From positions 3,596,001 to 3,660,000 of the forward strand of contig CANUEZ040000161.1 of assembly GCA_948099385.1 (NCBI GenBank): DNA of 64,000 nucleotides. The letters run 5' to 3'. Below, piece after piece: positions 36,401 through 48,289 of the stretch. Both the position numbers and the translations under genes were made by a program. The notes beneath the pieces were generated by a model. The model had not been told where the DNA came from. It did no database searches and saw only the letters and a program-made list of their open reading frames with translations. The DNA comes from Fasciola hepatica. Taxonomy: Eukaryota > Platyhelminthes > Trematoda > Plagiorchiida > Fasciolidae. Positions within the stretch are counted from its first letter, which is position 1. Each line of letters starts with the position of its first letter.

Positions 36401-39400
36401 TTCGTTGTACTTAGGCCCCTACAGAGAAGTCATCCATCATAGGAGTCGATCGCTGTGTGGGAGGCGGGTTGTTACCGTTCGAAGCCAGTGACGGAAGGGT
36501 GCTATATCATCTAGTGTAGATGTTCAACAAACCGTTGAGAGCCAGCCCGGATAGCCTTGTGGTTAAGGTGTTCGATTCACAATCGTTCACCCCGGGTTCG
36601 AGTCCCCGTGGGGGCTCGATGGATGTGCACTGCTGATGATTCCCAACAAGGATGAAACAGCTGTACAGTGCTTCCATGGTTTTCAATGGTGAGTTGAGCG
36701 TTCAAGCTGCATGATCAATCATATTATATACAAATCTAATCTCCTACTACTCAATTGCAAATAGTAACCAAGCTCTGTAGGTTGTTCATAACGGAATGCC
36801 TTCGTTGTACTTAGGCCCCTACAGAGAAGTCATCCATCATAGGAGTCGATCGCTGTGTGGGAGGCGGGTTGTTACCGTTCGAAGCCAGTGACGGAAGGGT
36901 GCTATATCATCTAGTGTAGATGTTCAACAAACCGTTGAGAGCCAGCCCGGATAGCCTTGTGGTTAAGGTGTTCGATTCACAATCGTTCACCCCGGGTTCG
37001 AGTCCCCGTGGGGGCTCGATGGATGTGCACTGCTGATGATTCCCAACAAGGATGAAACAGCTGTACAGTGCTTCCATGGTTTTCAATGGTGAGTTGAGCG
37101 TTCAAGCTGCATGATCAATCATATTATATACAAATCTAATCTCCTACTACTCAATTGCAAATAGTAACCAAGCTCTGTAGGTTGTTCATAACGGAATGCC
37201 TTCGTTGTACTTAGGCCCCTACAGAGAAGTCATCCATCATAGGAGTCGATCGCTGTGTGGGAGGCGGGTTGTTACCGTTCGAAGCCAGTGACGGAAGGGT
37301 GCTATATCATCTAGTGTAGATGTTCAACAAACCGTTGAGAGCCAGCCCGGATAGCCTTGTGGTTAAGGTGTTCGATTCACAATCGTTCACCCCGGGTTCG
37401 AGTCCCCGTGGGGGCTCGATGGATGTGCACTGCTGATGATTCCCAACAAGGATGAAACAGCTGTACAGTGCTTCCATGGTTTTCAATGGTGAGTTGAGCG
37501 TTCAAGCTGCATGATCAATCATATTATATACAAATCTAATCTCCTACTACTCAATTGCAAATAGTAACCAAGCTCTGTAGGTTGTTCATAACGGAATGCC
37601 TTCGTTGTACTTAGGCCCCTACAGAGAAGTCATCCATCATAGGAGTCGATCGCTGTGTGGGAGGCGGGTTGTTACCGTTCGAAGCCAGTGACGGAAGGGT
37701 GCTATATCATCTAGTGTAGATGTTCAACAAACCGTTGAGAGCCAGCCCGGATAGCCTTGTGGTTAAGGTGTTCGATTCACAATCGTTCACCCCGGGTTCG
37801 AGTCCCCGTGGGGGCTCGATGGATGTGCACTGCTGATGATTCCCAACAAGGATGAAACAGCTGTACAGTGCTTCCATGGTTTTCAATGGTGAGTTGAGCG
37901 TTCAAGCTGCATGATCAATCATATTATATACAAATCTAATCTCCTACTACTCAATTGCAAATAGTAACCAAGCTCTGTAGGTTGTTCATAACGGAATGCC
38001 TTCGTTGTACTTAGGCCCCTACAGAGAAGTCATCCATCATAGGAGTCGATCGCTGTGTGGGAGGCGGGTTGTTACCGTTCGAAGCCAGTGACGGAAGGGT
38101 GCTATATCATCTAGTGTAGATGTTCAACAAACCGTTGAGAGCCAGCCCGGATAGCCTTGTGGTTAAGGTGTTCGATTCACAATCGTTCACCCCGGGTTCG
38201 AGTCCCCGTGGGGGCTCGATGGATGTGCACTGCTGATGATTCCCAACAAGGATGAAACAGCTGTACAGTGCTTCCATGGTTTTCAATGGTGAGTTGAGCG
38301 TTCAAGCTGCATGATCAATCATATTATATACAAATCTAATCTCCTACTACTCAATTGCAAATAGTAACCAAGCTCTGTAGGTTGTTCATAACGGAATGCC
38401 TTCGTTGTACTTAGGCCCCTACAGAGAAGTCATCCATCATAGGAGTCGATCGCTGTGTGGGAGGCGGGTTGTTACCGTTCGAAGCCAGTGACGGAAGGGT
38501 GCTATATCATCTAGTGTAGATGTTCAACAAACCGTTGAGAGCCAGCCCGGATAGCCTTGTGGTTAAGGTGTTCGATTCACAATCGTTCACCCCGGGTTCG
38601 AGTCCCCGTGGGGGCTCGATGGATGTGCACTGCTGATGATTCCCAACAAGGATGAAACAGCTGTACAGTGCTTCCATGGTTTTCAATGGTGAGTTGAGCG
38701 TTCAAGCTGCATGATCAATCATATTATATACAAATCTAATCTCCTACTACTCAATTGCAAATAGTAACCAAGCTCTGTAGGTTGTTCATAACGGAATGCC
38801 TTCGTTGTACTTAGGCCCCTACAGAGAAGTCATCCATCATAGGAGTCGATCGCTGTGTGGGAGGCGGGTTGTTACCGTTCGAAGCCAGTGACGGAAGGGT
38901 GCTATATCATCTAGTGTAGATGTTCAACAAACCGTTGAGAGCCAGCCCGGATAGCCTTGTGGTTAAGGTGTTCGATTCACAATCGTTCACCCCGGGTTCG
39001 AGTCCCCGTGGGGGCTCGATGGATGTGCACTGCTGATGATTCCCAACAAGGATGAAACAGCTGTACAGTGCTTCCATGGTTTTCAATGGTGAGTTGAGCG
39101 TTCAAGCTGCATGATCAATCATATTATATACAAATCTAATCTCCTACTACTCAATTGCAAATAGTAACCAAGCTCTGTAGGTTGTTCATAACGGAATGCC
39201 TTCGTTGTACTTAGGCCCCTACAGAGAAGTCATCCATCATAGGAGTCGATCGCTGTGTGGGAGGCGGGTTGTTACCGTTCGAAGCCAGTGACGGAAGGGT
39301 GCTATATCATCTAGTGTAGATGTTCAACAAACCGTTGAGAGCCAGCCCGGATAGCCTTGTGGTTAAGGTGTTCGATTCACAATCGTTCACCCCGGGTTCG

Positions 39401-42400
39401 AGTCCCCGTGGGGGCTCGATGGATGTGCACTGCTGATGATTCCCAACAAGGATGAAACAGCTGTACAGTGCTTCCATGGTTTTCAATGGTGAGTTGAGCG
39501 TTCAAGCTGCATGATCAATCATATTATATACAAATCTAATCTCCTACTACTCAATTGCAAATAGTAACCAAGCTCTGTAGGTTGTTCATAACGGAATGCC
39601 TTCGTTGTACTTAGGCCCCTACAGAGAAGTCATCCATCATAGGAGTCGATCGCTGTGTGGGAGGCGGGTTGTTACCGTTCGAAGCCAGTGACGGAAGGGT
39701 GCTATATCATCTAGTGTAGATGTTCAACAAACCGTTGAGAGCCAGCCCGGATAGCCTTGTGGTTAAGGTGTTCGATTCACAATCGTTCACCCCGGGTTCG
39801 AGTCCCCGTGGGGGCTCGATGGATGTGCACTGCTGATGATTCCCAACAAGGATGAAACAGCTGTACAGTGCTTCCATGGTTTTCAATGGTGAGTTGAGCG
39901 TTCAAGCTGCATGATCAATCATATTATATACAAATCTAATCTCCTACTACTCAATTGCAAATAGTAACCAAGCTCTGTAGGTTGTTCATAACGGAATGCC
40001 TTCGTTGTACTTAGGCCACTACAGAGAAGTCATCCATCATAGGAGTCGATCGCTGTGTGGGAGGCGGGTTGTTACCGTTCGAAGCCAGTGACGGAAGGGT
40101 GCTATATCATCTAGTGTAGATGTTCAACAAACCGTTGAGAGCCAGCCCGGATAGCCTTGTGGTTAAGGTGTTCGATTCACAATCGTTCACCCCGGGTTCG
40201 AGTCCCCGTGGGGGCTCGATGGATGTGCACTGCTGATGATTCCCAACAAGGATGAAACAGCTGTACAGTGCTTCCATGGTTTTCAATGGTGAGTTGAGCG
40301 TTCAAGCTGCATGATCAATCATATTATATACAAATCTAATCTCCTACTACTCAATTGCAAATAGTAACCAAGCTCTGTAGGTTGTTCATAACGGAATGCC
40401 TTCGTTGTACTTAGGCCCCTACAGAGAAGTCATCCATCATAGGAGTCGATCGCTGTGTGGGAGGCGGGTTGTTACCGTTCGAAGCCAGTGACGGAAGGGT
40501 GCTATATCATCTAGTGTAGATGTTCAACAAACCGTTGAGAGCCAGCCCGGATAGCCTTGTGGTTAAGGTGTTCGATTCACAATCGTTCACCCCGGGTTCG
40601 AGTCCCCGTGGGGGCTCGATGGATGTGCACTGCTGATGATTCCCAACAAGGATGAAACAGCTGTACAGTGCTTCCATGGTTTTCAATGGTGAGTTGAGCG
40701 TTCAAGCTGCATGATCAATCATATTATATACAAATCTAATCTCCTACTACTCAATTGCAAATAGTAACCAAGCTCTGTAGGTTGTTCATAACGGAATGCC
40801 TTCGTTGTACTTAGGCCCCTACAGAGAAGTCATCCATCATAGGAGTCGATCGCTGTGTGGGAGGCGGGTTGTTACCGTTCGAAGCCAGTGACGGAAGGGT
40901 GCTATATCATCTAGTGTAGATGTTCAACAAACCGTTGAGAGCCAGCCCGGATAGCCTTGTGGTTAAGGTGTTCGATTCACAATCGTTCACCCCGGGTTCG
41001 AGTCCCCGTGGGGGCTCGATGGATGTGCACTGCTGATGATTCCCAACAAGGATGAAACAGCTGTACAGTGCTTCCATGGTTTTCAATGGTGAGTTGAGCG
41101 TTCAAGCTGCATGATCAATCATATTATATACAAATCTAATCTCCTACTACTCAATTGCAAATAGTAACCAAGCTCTGTAGGTTGTTCATAACGGAATGCC
41201 TTCGTTGTACTTAGGCCCCTACAGAGAAGTCATCCATCATAGGAGTCGATCGCTGTGTGGGAGGCGGGTTGTTACCGTTCGAAGCCAGTGACGGAAGGGT
41301 GCTATATCATCTAGTGTAGATGTTCAACAAACCGTTGAGAGCCAGCCCGGATAGCCTTGTGGTTAAGGTGTTCGATTCACAATCGTTCACCCCGGGTTCG
41401 AGTCCCCGTGGGGGCTCGATGGATGTGCACTGCTGATGATTCCCAACAAGGATGAAACAGCTGTACAGTGCTTCCATGGTTTTCAATGGTGAGTTGAGCG
41501 TTCAAGCTGCATGATCAATCATATTATATACAAATCTAATCTCCTACTACTCAATTGCAAATAGTAACCAAGCTCTGTAGGTTGTTCATAACGGAATGCC
41601 TTCGTTGTACTTAGGCCCCTACAGAGAAGTCATCCATCATAGGAGTCGATCGCTGTGTGGGAGGCGGGTTGTTACCGTTCGAAGCCAGTGACGGAAGGGT
41701 GCTATATCATCTAGTGTAGATGTTCAACAAACCGTTGAGAGCCAGCCCGGATAGCCTTGTGGTTAAGGTGTTCGATTCACAATCGTTCACCCCGGGTTCG
41801 AGTCCCCGTGGGGGCTCGATGGATGTGCACTGCTGATGATTCCCAACAAGGATGAAACAGCTGTACAGTGCTTCCATGGTTTTCAATGGTGAGTTGAGCG
41901 TTCAAGCTGCATGATCAATCATATTATATACAAATCTAATCTCCTACTACTCAATTGCAAATAGTAACCAAGCTCTGTAGGTTGTTCATAACGGAATGCC
42001 TTCGTTGTACTTAGGCCCCTACAGAGAAGTCATCCATCATAGGAGTCGATCGCTGTGTGGGAGGCGGGTTGTTACCGTTCGAAGCCAGTGACGGAAGGGT
42101 GCTATATCATCTAGTGTAGATGTTCAACAAACCGTTGAGAGCCAGCCCGGATAGCCTTGTGGTTAAGGTGTTCGATTCACAATCGTTCACCCCGGGTTCG
42201 AGTCCCCGTGGGGGCTCGATGGATGTGCACTGCTGATGATTCCCAACAAGGATGAAACAGCTGTACAGTGCTTCCATGGTTTTCAATGGTGAGTTGAGCG
42301 TTCAAGCTGCATGATCAATCATATTATATACAAATCTAATCTCCTACTACTCAATTGCAAATAGTAACCAAGCTCTGTAGGTTGTTCATAACGGAATGCC

Positions 42401-42763
42401 TTCGTTGTACTTAGGCCCCTACAGAGAAGTCATCCATCATAGGAGTCGATCGCTGTGTGGGAGGCGGGTTGTTACCGTTCGAAGCCAGTGACGGAAGGGT
42501 GCTATATCATCTAGTGTAGATGTTCAACAAACCGTTGAGAGCCAGCCCGGATAGCCTTGTGGTTAAGGTGTTCGATTCACAATCGTTCACCCCGGGTTCG
42601 AGTCCCCGTGGGGGCTCGATGGATGTGCACTGCTGATGATTCCCAACAAGGATGAAACAGCTGTACAGTGCTTCCATGGTTTTCAATGGTGAGTTGAGCG
42701 TTCAAGCTGCATGATCAATCATATTATATACAAATCTAATCTCCTACTACTCAATTGCAAATA

Positions 42764-43769
42764 TATCAAATGTCTCGGGTTGCGGCACGTCGTCAATAAA
42801 GCCCTCGATCTCCCCGGTCCTTGTTACTCTTGTCGCCACGGACCACTCCCAGGAGACCCTTCATGCTTTCCCTGGTGTATACCTCGTACGAACTAAACGT
42901 TCTTCTTACTTGCTAGTGGTCACTACCTACATGTAGATCTATTTCAAGTTGTTCTTCTGTGTTGTTGGGCCAGAGTTGGTCATTTTAGTGAACTCAGTCG
43001 CGATTCGGGATTGGTCCCTAATCCGCTCTGACGGTATTGTGAGGATTTGGTTTTATATATATTCCACATTGATTTGATCGTAACCTTTCATGTGATTTGA
43101 ACTGTCTTATCTGGTCCCCGCTTCCTGACATTGACGCAGCCGCCTGGTTGAACAGTAAATCTGGCTATACACGACCTGTCTCGCTCGGTCTGAAGTTCGG
43201 CTGTATGTTTTGGTTGTTCATTGTTCATTACCTTTGTGCGGATTATAAAACCGTGTTTCGGACTATTACTCCTATCAGTCAAAGTCTTTTGAAATTTATT
43301 TGAGACGCGAAGTAAGCCACACCGAGAAGGAGCATTCTAGAAAGGCTGAAAGCAGCTACGTCGTACAAATCTGAGGGAAATTCAATCGAAACGGTCAAAG
43401 TTGACAGTCGAAAAGATTTCGCATGCACCTGGGATATTCCAACGTTGTAGAGTGGTACCACAGACGTCGAATGACACTGTTAGTTTGGTAAGACCTAACA
43501 TGCTGTTTCCTTATTACGTACGTTCGCTAGTCCTTCCCAACACGCTTGGACCACCCGTTCGTTATAGTGGTACTCTGCAATATACCATCACGATCACCAC
43601 GACATTGTTTCCCACCACTCATGAGAAGGAGAACACTATAGGTAGGAAGAGAGTGGTTAATGTATATTGGAGAAGCGTGCGTGTAGCGTGCACGGGCAAC
43701 GTTCAAGTGGCCACCGCGCTTCGTGGCGCGAGTTCACATAAACACTGATTTGTGGTAAACAAATAATCA
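42764..43769. other. Unassigned DNA right of the array
   Basis: The array breaks off after CAATTGCAAATA and unique sequence follows. No motif is recognisable, although the position (between protease on the left of the array and RT on the right) would suit the linker of a Gypsy polyprotein. A 115-codon frame at 43401-43748 has no recognisable content. Confidence 0.4.
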
Positions 43770-44235
43770 GGGTTGAGTGCCACTACAACACTCTACGCTA
43801 CGTGGTCACCGTCAATCCGCCCGTTCGTGAATGCTGCAGGCACCTTGAACCTAAGAAAAAGAGAATGGTCAAGGCCGAGTTCCAGCACATCATTGATACC
43901 GGTATCATCGAACCATCTCCAGGTCCGTGGACATCCCCATAATTTGCCAGAAAGTCAGTCGATTGCCGTCATCCTTGTGGCGAATGCCGCTTACTTAACA
44001 GTGGCACCACGCTCAAGGGCCACTCATTTCCATACGCCCAGGACCTCGTCAACAGCTTAAACGAGCACATCATTTCCAGTTACACCGAATTAGTTCTAGC
44101 ATATATATCAACTTGGGCTCATCCTACCGCCATCCCTAGGATAGCAGCTATCACATCCTTTGGCTGATTTAAGTTTCCCCGCATGCCGCTTGGTCTCCTT
44201 AACGCTGCTCAACCGGTAGCCAGCCAGTGATTATC
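43770..44235 (+). pseudogene. Decayed Ty3/Gypsy reverse transcriptase, N-terminal half
   Basis: The plus strand reads PPVRECCRHLEPKKKRMVKA, EFQHIIDTGIIEPSPGPWTSP and, after a stop and frameshifts, CRHPCGECRLLN, FPYAQDLVNSLNE, then TSFG and FPRMPLGLLNAAQP. These are, in order, the entry segment of Gypsy RT ('GPPv.ar.RrL.peK...ak.EF..ml..GIIrpS.SpWaSPl'), the 'wR.CgDYR.LN' motif, and the 'T.FGlfef.rMPFGL.NA.qtFq' motif. The catalytic YxDD box is not reached before similarity is lost. Many stops make it non-functional. It lies in the same orientation as the gag/protease remnant left of the satellite. Confidence 0.85.
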
Positions 44236-45234
44236 GTGTTGGACATTGGATAATAACAACCTGGGTTCAGTGCCCGCTGCCGCCGGTCACTTTCCCGTTC
44301 GGCAGCCCTCATGTGCTGCGACCTCCTCCCTGGATTGTTGCTAGTCGTTCCACAGTGAATGAAAAACGAAGTAAAAAGAGTACCGTATAAGAAATACTCC
44401 AGCTTTTCAAAGACCAGGTGCCCTGAGGCTTAGAGGAAGGTTTCGCTTACTCAGACGATGCCTTTGTTAATGGTAATGGTAATGGTTTATTCTTCGCCAG
44501 TGGACGAGGTGCACGCAAGAAGCACGATCTGAGTTTATAGGGCTTGTAAGTTTGTAAAATAGGACCAATTTATGCCAACAGTGTGCAAAACAGAGTAAAG
44601 CGGAGGTTGGAATTAGTTTGGTCAACTGCTGACGCAAGTTCAGAACGATTTACTTGGTGAAATTAAGAGCCAAGGTCTCTGTTGGAAAGTACAAGGGGTG
44701 GAGGTCGGCTGACCGGATTGTCGAATAGTGCCAAAAATTGGAGTAGAAAACTTTGGAAACGACCGGATAATTAGATGGGGCAAAACATCATGGTCGTAAA
44801 AAGGTTTCAGGATAACTGCAGTCAAAAGAACGTCGAATCCACGACTAGTAAGATAAATATTGTTCAATAAGACTATTTTGCTGTTTTTTACTCGCAGCAA
44901 TACTTATTCTTGTTCCGCGGAAAGTGCGATGGAATGACCATTCCGAGAGGTCACACGGGTTTGTGGCAGGATTCAACAAAAATCCCGCTGGATTCTGTGA
45001 GGCTGAACTGCTGATCAAGAGCTGCAATGCGTGTATACGATGGACACTCTAAAAGGTGCCAGTGAACAACGGCCTTTTAAGCATTTTAAAAATGAGTGGC
45101 ACGACTTATCAGCAGAACGTCAATCAAAAGCAAATTTCACTTGCCTGCCTCGTTCACGGTACTTTCTTCATCCAATTGCATGGAGGGCTGAATGCCAGTA
45201 GGCAGAAGTTGAGCGGAGTTTTACCTCCGAGCAC
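44236..45234. other. Unassigned DNA between two Gypsy RT pieces
   Basis: The Gypsy similarity is interrupted here for about 1 kb, which is more than the missing RT part would need, so an insertion is likely. A short repeat of TAATGG lies near 44469-44486. Minus-strand frames at 44640-45027 have no recognisable motif. Confidence 0.4.
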
Positions 45235-45990
45235 CACAGCTCGCTTTTTTGAACAGTTTTCGAACTTTGGTCTGAAAATGGATCAACTATCAACAGAGCG
45301 AAGTGCCCATTTGGTCAAGAAAGGAATGCTCATATCAGTAAAGTGATATAGGCCACGGAATTTTGTTCATGAAGGAAATGGTGAAGGTGATCCTTAAATA
45401 TGCCTGACCTTCATTTCCTAGAACATTTCGGTAATTCCATGAATTACTTGACTTTTACTGACTTCTCACCCGTAAATACGCTGAGTTGGTTCAATCCGTT
45501 ACAGGTTTACCCTGGGGAAAGACAAAAAGTTCGAACTCCACGAGAATGTTCTTTCCGCTTTTGGTGAACTGAAAATGATTAACCGAAAACACCACCGCTA
45601 CACATCACTTACCACACACGTCGTTGGTACTGTCAACCGACGCTTCAGACTCAACCGTTGGTGCCATTCTACGGCTAGAACGAAGCATCTAGCGAACCAT
45701 TCACTTCAGGTCTACATCCAACTGGATCCTGGTGTGGTACACTCAAGGGTAAAAATATAGCGGTTAATTCGGTCTTTTGTCACTCCGCACACTTGACGAA
45801 AGGCAGACCATTCAGTCTTCACAAATCACAAAGTTATTCATCTTCGCTGCGCGGTTGAGCACAAAACAGTACTCAACCGGGTGATCTTGTCATCTACTTT
45901 ATATCACTGGGTTCACTGAGGATATGCGACACACCCCAGGTGAGCTTAAACCTGTGGCAGATGTGTCTTCTTGCTCATATTAAGAGGCTT
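45235..45990 (+). pseudogene. Decayed Ty3/Gypsy RT C-terminus and RNase H
   Basis: FEQFSNFGLKMD (about 45250) matches the 'F..L...gLk.n..KC' segment after the RT active site. Further on, LHENVLSAFGELK and LVLSTDASDSTVGAIL fit the connection and the RNase H start ('F..lK..l', 'L.TDAS..avGavL'). Near the end, TKLFIFAARLSTKQYSTG, LLYITGFTEDMRHTPGELKPVAD resembles the '...D..R..sRqldfI.efttDirhv.G..N.vADaLSR' end of RNase H. The blocks sit in alternating frames with many stops. An integrase is not recognisable downstream. Confidence 0.75.
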
Positions 45991-46779
45991 TTTCGAGCAA
46001 CACAACCAGTTCACACGAATCATAGAACGGAAAGTGGATTGATTCGCAGTTTCTACGATAGTGATTTATGAAGTGAACAACATCGCAAAATATGTATAAA
46101 CCTCAATTATTCGATCACTAGGGCTCCAAAGGTGAACCAGGTTCACGGCATGAGAAAACGGGCACGCGCGTCACTCAGGTCCAGACGAGTCAAGAAAAAG
46201 TCGTGCTTTGGTAGAGAAAAAAGATTAGTGCACAAGTATTTGGTTGCTACGAAACACGTAGTATATGTATAACGGGGAATGTTTACGGGTCTAAAATAAT
46301 GTGGTACTCTCGGTTGATTTTCCACATCCGGCAGGTACAGTGGCTGCAGAATCGGTGGTTTAGCTTAGGTCCCGTCTTGACCGTGGCTGGCCGGACGTAG
46401 CTCCTGGGGGCAACTGGTCTAATGTATATGGGGCAGAACCAAATGCGGTGTCCTTCCCTTCCTCTCTTTTACTTCAGTCCCCACACCAGTCACTCTCTAC
46501 TTCCGTCTCTCCACTCCATTCCTTCTTCCAAAGCTCTCTGTGTTCCCCCTAAGCCTGACATTCCCCCACTGGCCCTTATGCCAAAGACCGCTTTATGAAT
46601 GTCCCTCTTTGTTTGGGATGGGTACGAGCAAAGACCCGGTACGTAACCATGTTCAGCCTCTCTCCGATATCTTCCCATGGTCCGTCATCCGGATGTACGA
46701 GGCCTCGCTAGGGTAGAGTGAAGTGCCAGATGACTTGTGCGGGGTCACTGCTGCAGCAATATGAAGCAGGATTCAGGCT
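45991..46779. other. Unassigned DNA
   Basis: No gene or repeat recognised. A 62-codon minus-strand frame (46490-46678) has no motif. Confidence 0.45.
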
Positions 46780-48003
46780 GAAAACGGAAGTTTATAGACC
46801 AACCAGCCTGGCGTCATTGTTGTGAAAGTGTCCGAACCTTTTTTCGGAAGGCACTTTTGCTTACTTCTGGTTAATAATGAGCTGCCAACGCCTACACAAT
46901 ATGGGTTTGTTAAGAAAGATGACGTTTCACGGGCTTACTGATGTCCTCGGAGCAGACCAAATGACCAAAGGCATGGCGGAGGAATTTTTATTTGGATTTC
47001 AGTGTGGCTTCCGACTCCGCTGGTCATCACCTGCTGGACTATAAATTGCAATTTTTCAGGATGTTCGGGATGGCAGGTGACTAGATAACACTTTTTCTCG
47101 GGAATCTTTGTTTCTTTATCAAAGTGCTTATTTGCCCGTCTAGTTTCTAGTAGTTAACAAAAGATGTGCCTCAGTACTGGGACCTTCGCTCTTCCCCTAT
47201 ATGATTAAGCAAATGAAAGATCCGATCAACCAATTTTCCATCTTTGTGGATGAAGCCAACACAACGAGGAGCAAGTCAGTGCAGCACACAAAAGCTGTTC
47301 TCAGACGGACGGACCGAAGAGATTTACCCCTGAATCTCGAGAGATTTTAAGTCCCAAATACCGACGTAGATGAAACGAGCAGTACTCCTTTTCACAGAGT
47401 GTTGGATGTGAAGGACCTAGGTATGATAGCCAAGCACGACTCAAGGCAGTCGAGATATTTGCAGAAAGCTGCTGAAATAGTCACAGGGGCAATAAATAGC
47501 GAGTACAGTAATGCAGCATGCAAAAAGCCGTGAGTCTTCGCTCCGTTTCACAAAGTTTCGCTGCAGCCTCTTTAGCAGCATCGTGTGCGGGCATGGGCTC
47601 CCCGTTATCGTTGAGACAGGGGGAGCCAGAAAGGGATGGAGTCAACTGCAGCTAGAAGGTCACCGGTCGGTGAACGATTACTATGCCCAGCCAATTGAAG
47701 ATATTAATCTCTTTTCTTTAGCTCAAGGTGAAGGCCGGGGTGATTTGGTAGAGACATTCAGGATTATAGTGCTTCTGTCGGGCATAGAGGAGGGTGATTT
47801 GTTCGCTTCCAATCCTCAGCTCGACACGGGGGCATGATCCTAGGCTAAAGGTGTCAAACTTGAGGCTAGACACACGGGCTTATTCTTTCACTAGCAGGAC
47901 TGCACTCTCATGGTGTAAACTGTTACAGTATATTGCTAGGTTCCTCAATAAACCAATTTCAAAGAGCTCCCTGGATTCATGCTGGAATATAGTCTTCGTA
48001 TAA
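46780..48003 (+). pseudogene. CR1-like LINE copy B: RT to C-terminus
   Basis: The copy opens with VYRPTSLASL (the 'YRPISL' motif) at about 46785, then an Asp-to-Asn-rich degenerate stretch, ASVLGPSLFPYMI (the 'GSVLGPlLF..yi' motif, about 47173) and FSIFVDEANTT in place of the F/YADD box. VLDVKDLGMIAKHD (about 47400), LEDLNLFSLAQ-like and GDLVETFRIIVLLSGIEEGDLF are the post-RT segments typical of CR1-like elements. RLKVSNLRLDTRAYSFTSR and ending LDSCW complete the C-terminus, with a stop at about 48001. The element is 5'-truncated (no endonuclease), as is common for LINEs, and carries many stops and frameshifts. It lies in the same orientation as the next two copies. Confidence 0.85.
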
Positions 48004-48289
48004 CTGGTCAAACGAACGACAGGGTCAAGATAATGACTCTCCGGTACTTTTGTCACTAAGCATATATCTATGAAGGAGATACTGTCCCACTAATCCTGCT
48101 CTTCAAACCAAAAGTTCAACGTGCAGCATCGGGAGCCAGTAAAACTCGCCGGCCACACAATGATCTGGATGCACGGTTGGTCCCGACCACTTTTGTCCTG
48201 TTCAAACTGGAATAAACTGAGCGGAAATGTGACCTGACGTGATGCTTTTCCTCCTGAAGGTATACAGGGCAGACGCTGGCGCTTCGGGT
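48004..48289. other. Short unassigned spacer between LINE copies B and C
   Basis: No motif is visible. It may hold the 3' UTR of copy B and the left end of copy C. Confidence 0.4.

Larger units (their letters stand above)
21316..42763 (+). repeat. Tandem array of a 400-bp unit with tRNA-like head, about 53.6 copies
   Basis: The unit (for example starting TGTTCAACAA at 21321) recurs exactly every 400 bases at 21321, 21721, 22121 and so on to 42521. The last copy stops after 243 bases, within CAATTGCAAATA. I saw no length variation. The few substitutions I noticed are at 25177, 25411, 25424, 25993, 27577, 28575, 28777, 30018, 30377, 32575, 32777 and 40018; everything else reads identical. Each unit holds a tRNA-like head (about 72 bases), a following body of about 150 bases resembling a short retroposon, and a spacer of about 155 bases beginning GTAACCAAGCTC. 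There is no open reading frame of 60 codons in the array. Such homogeneity means recent expansion or ongoing homogenisation; an assembly effect must also be considered. Confidence 0.98.

Noticed and set aside
21345..42616. 54 functional tRNA-Val(CAC) genes
   Set aside because: The Pol III boxes are good but the stems are not: two mismatches in the acceptor stem and two in the anticodon stem of every copy. I call it a tRNA-like head instead.
21316..42763. CRISPR-like array
   Set aside because: The repeat is 400 bp with no unique spacers between short repeats, all parts of the unit are equally conserved, and the context is eukaryotic retrotransposons.
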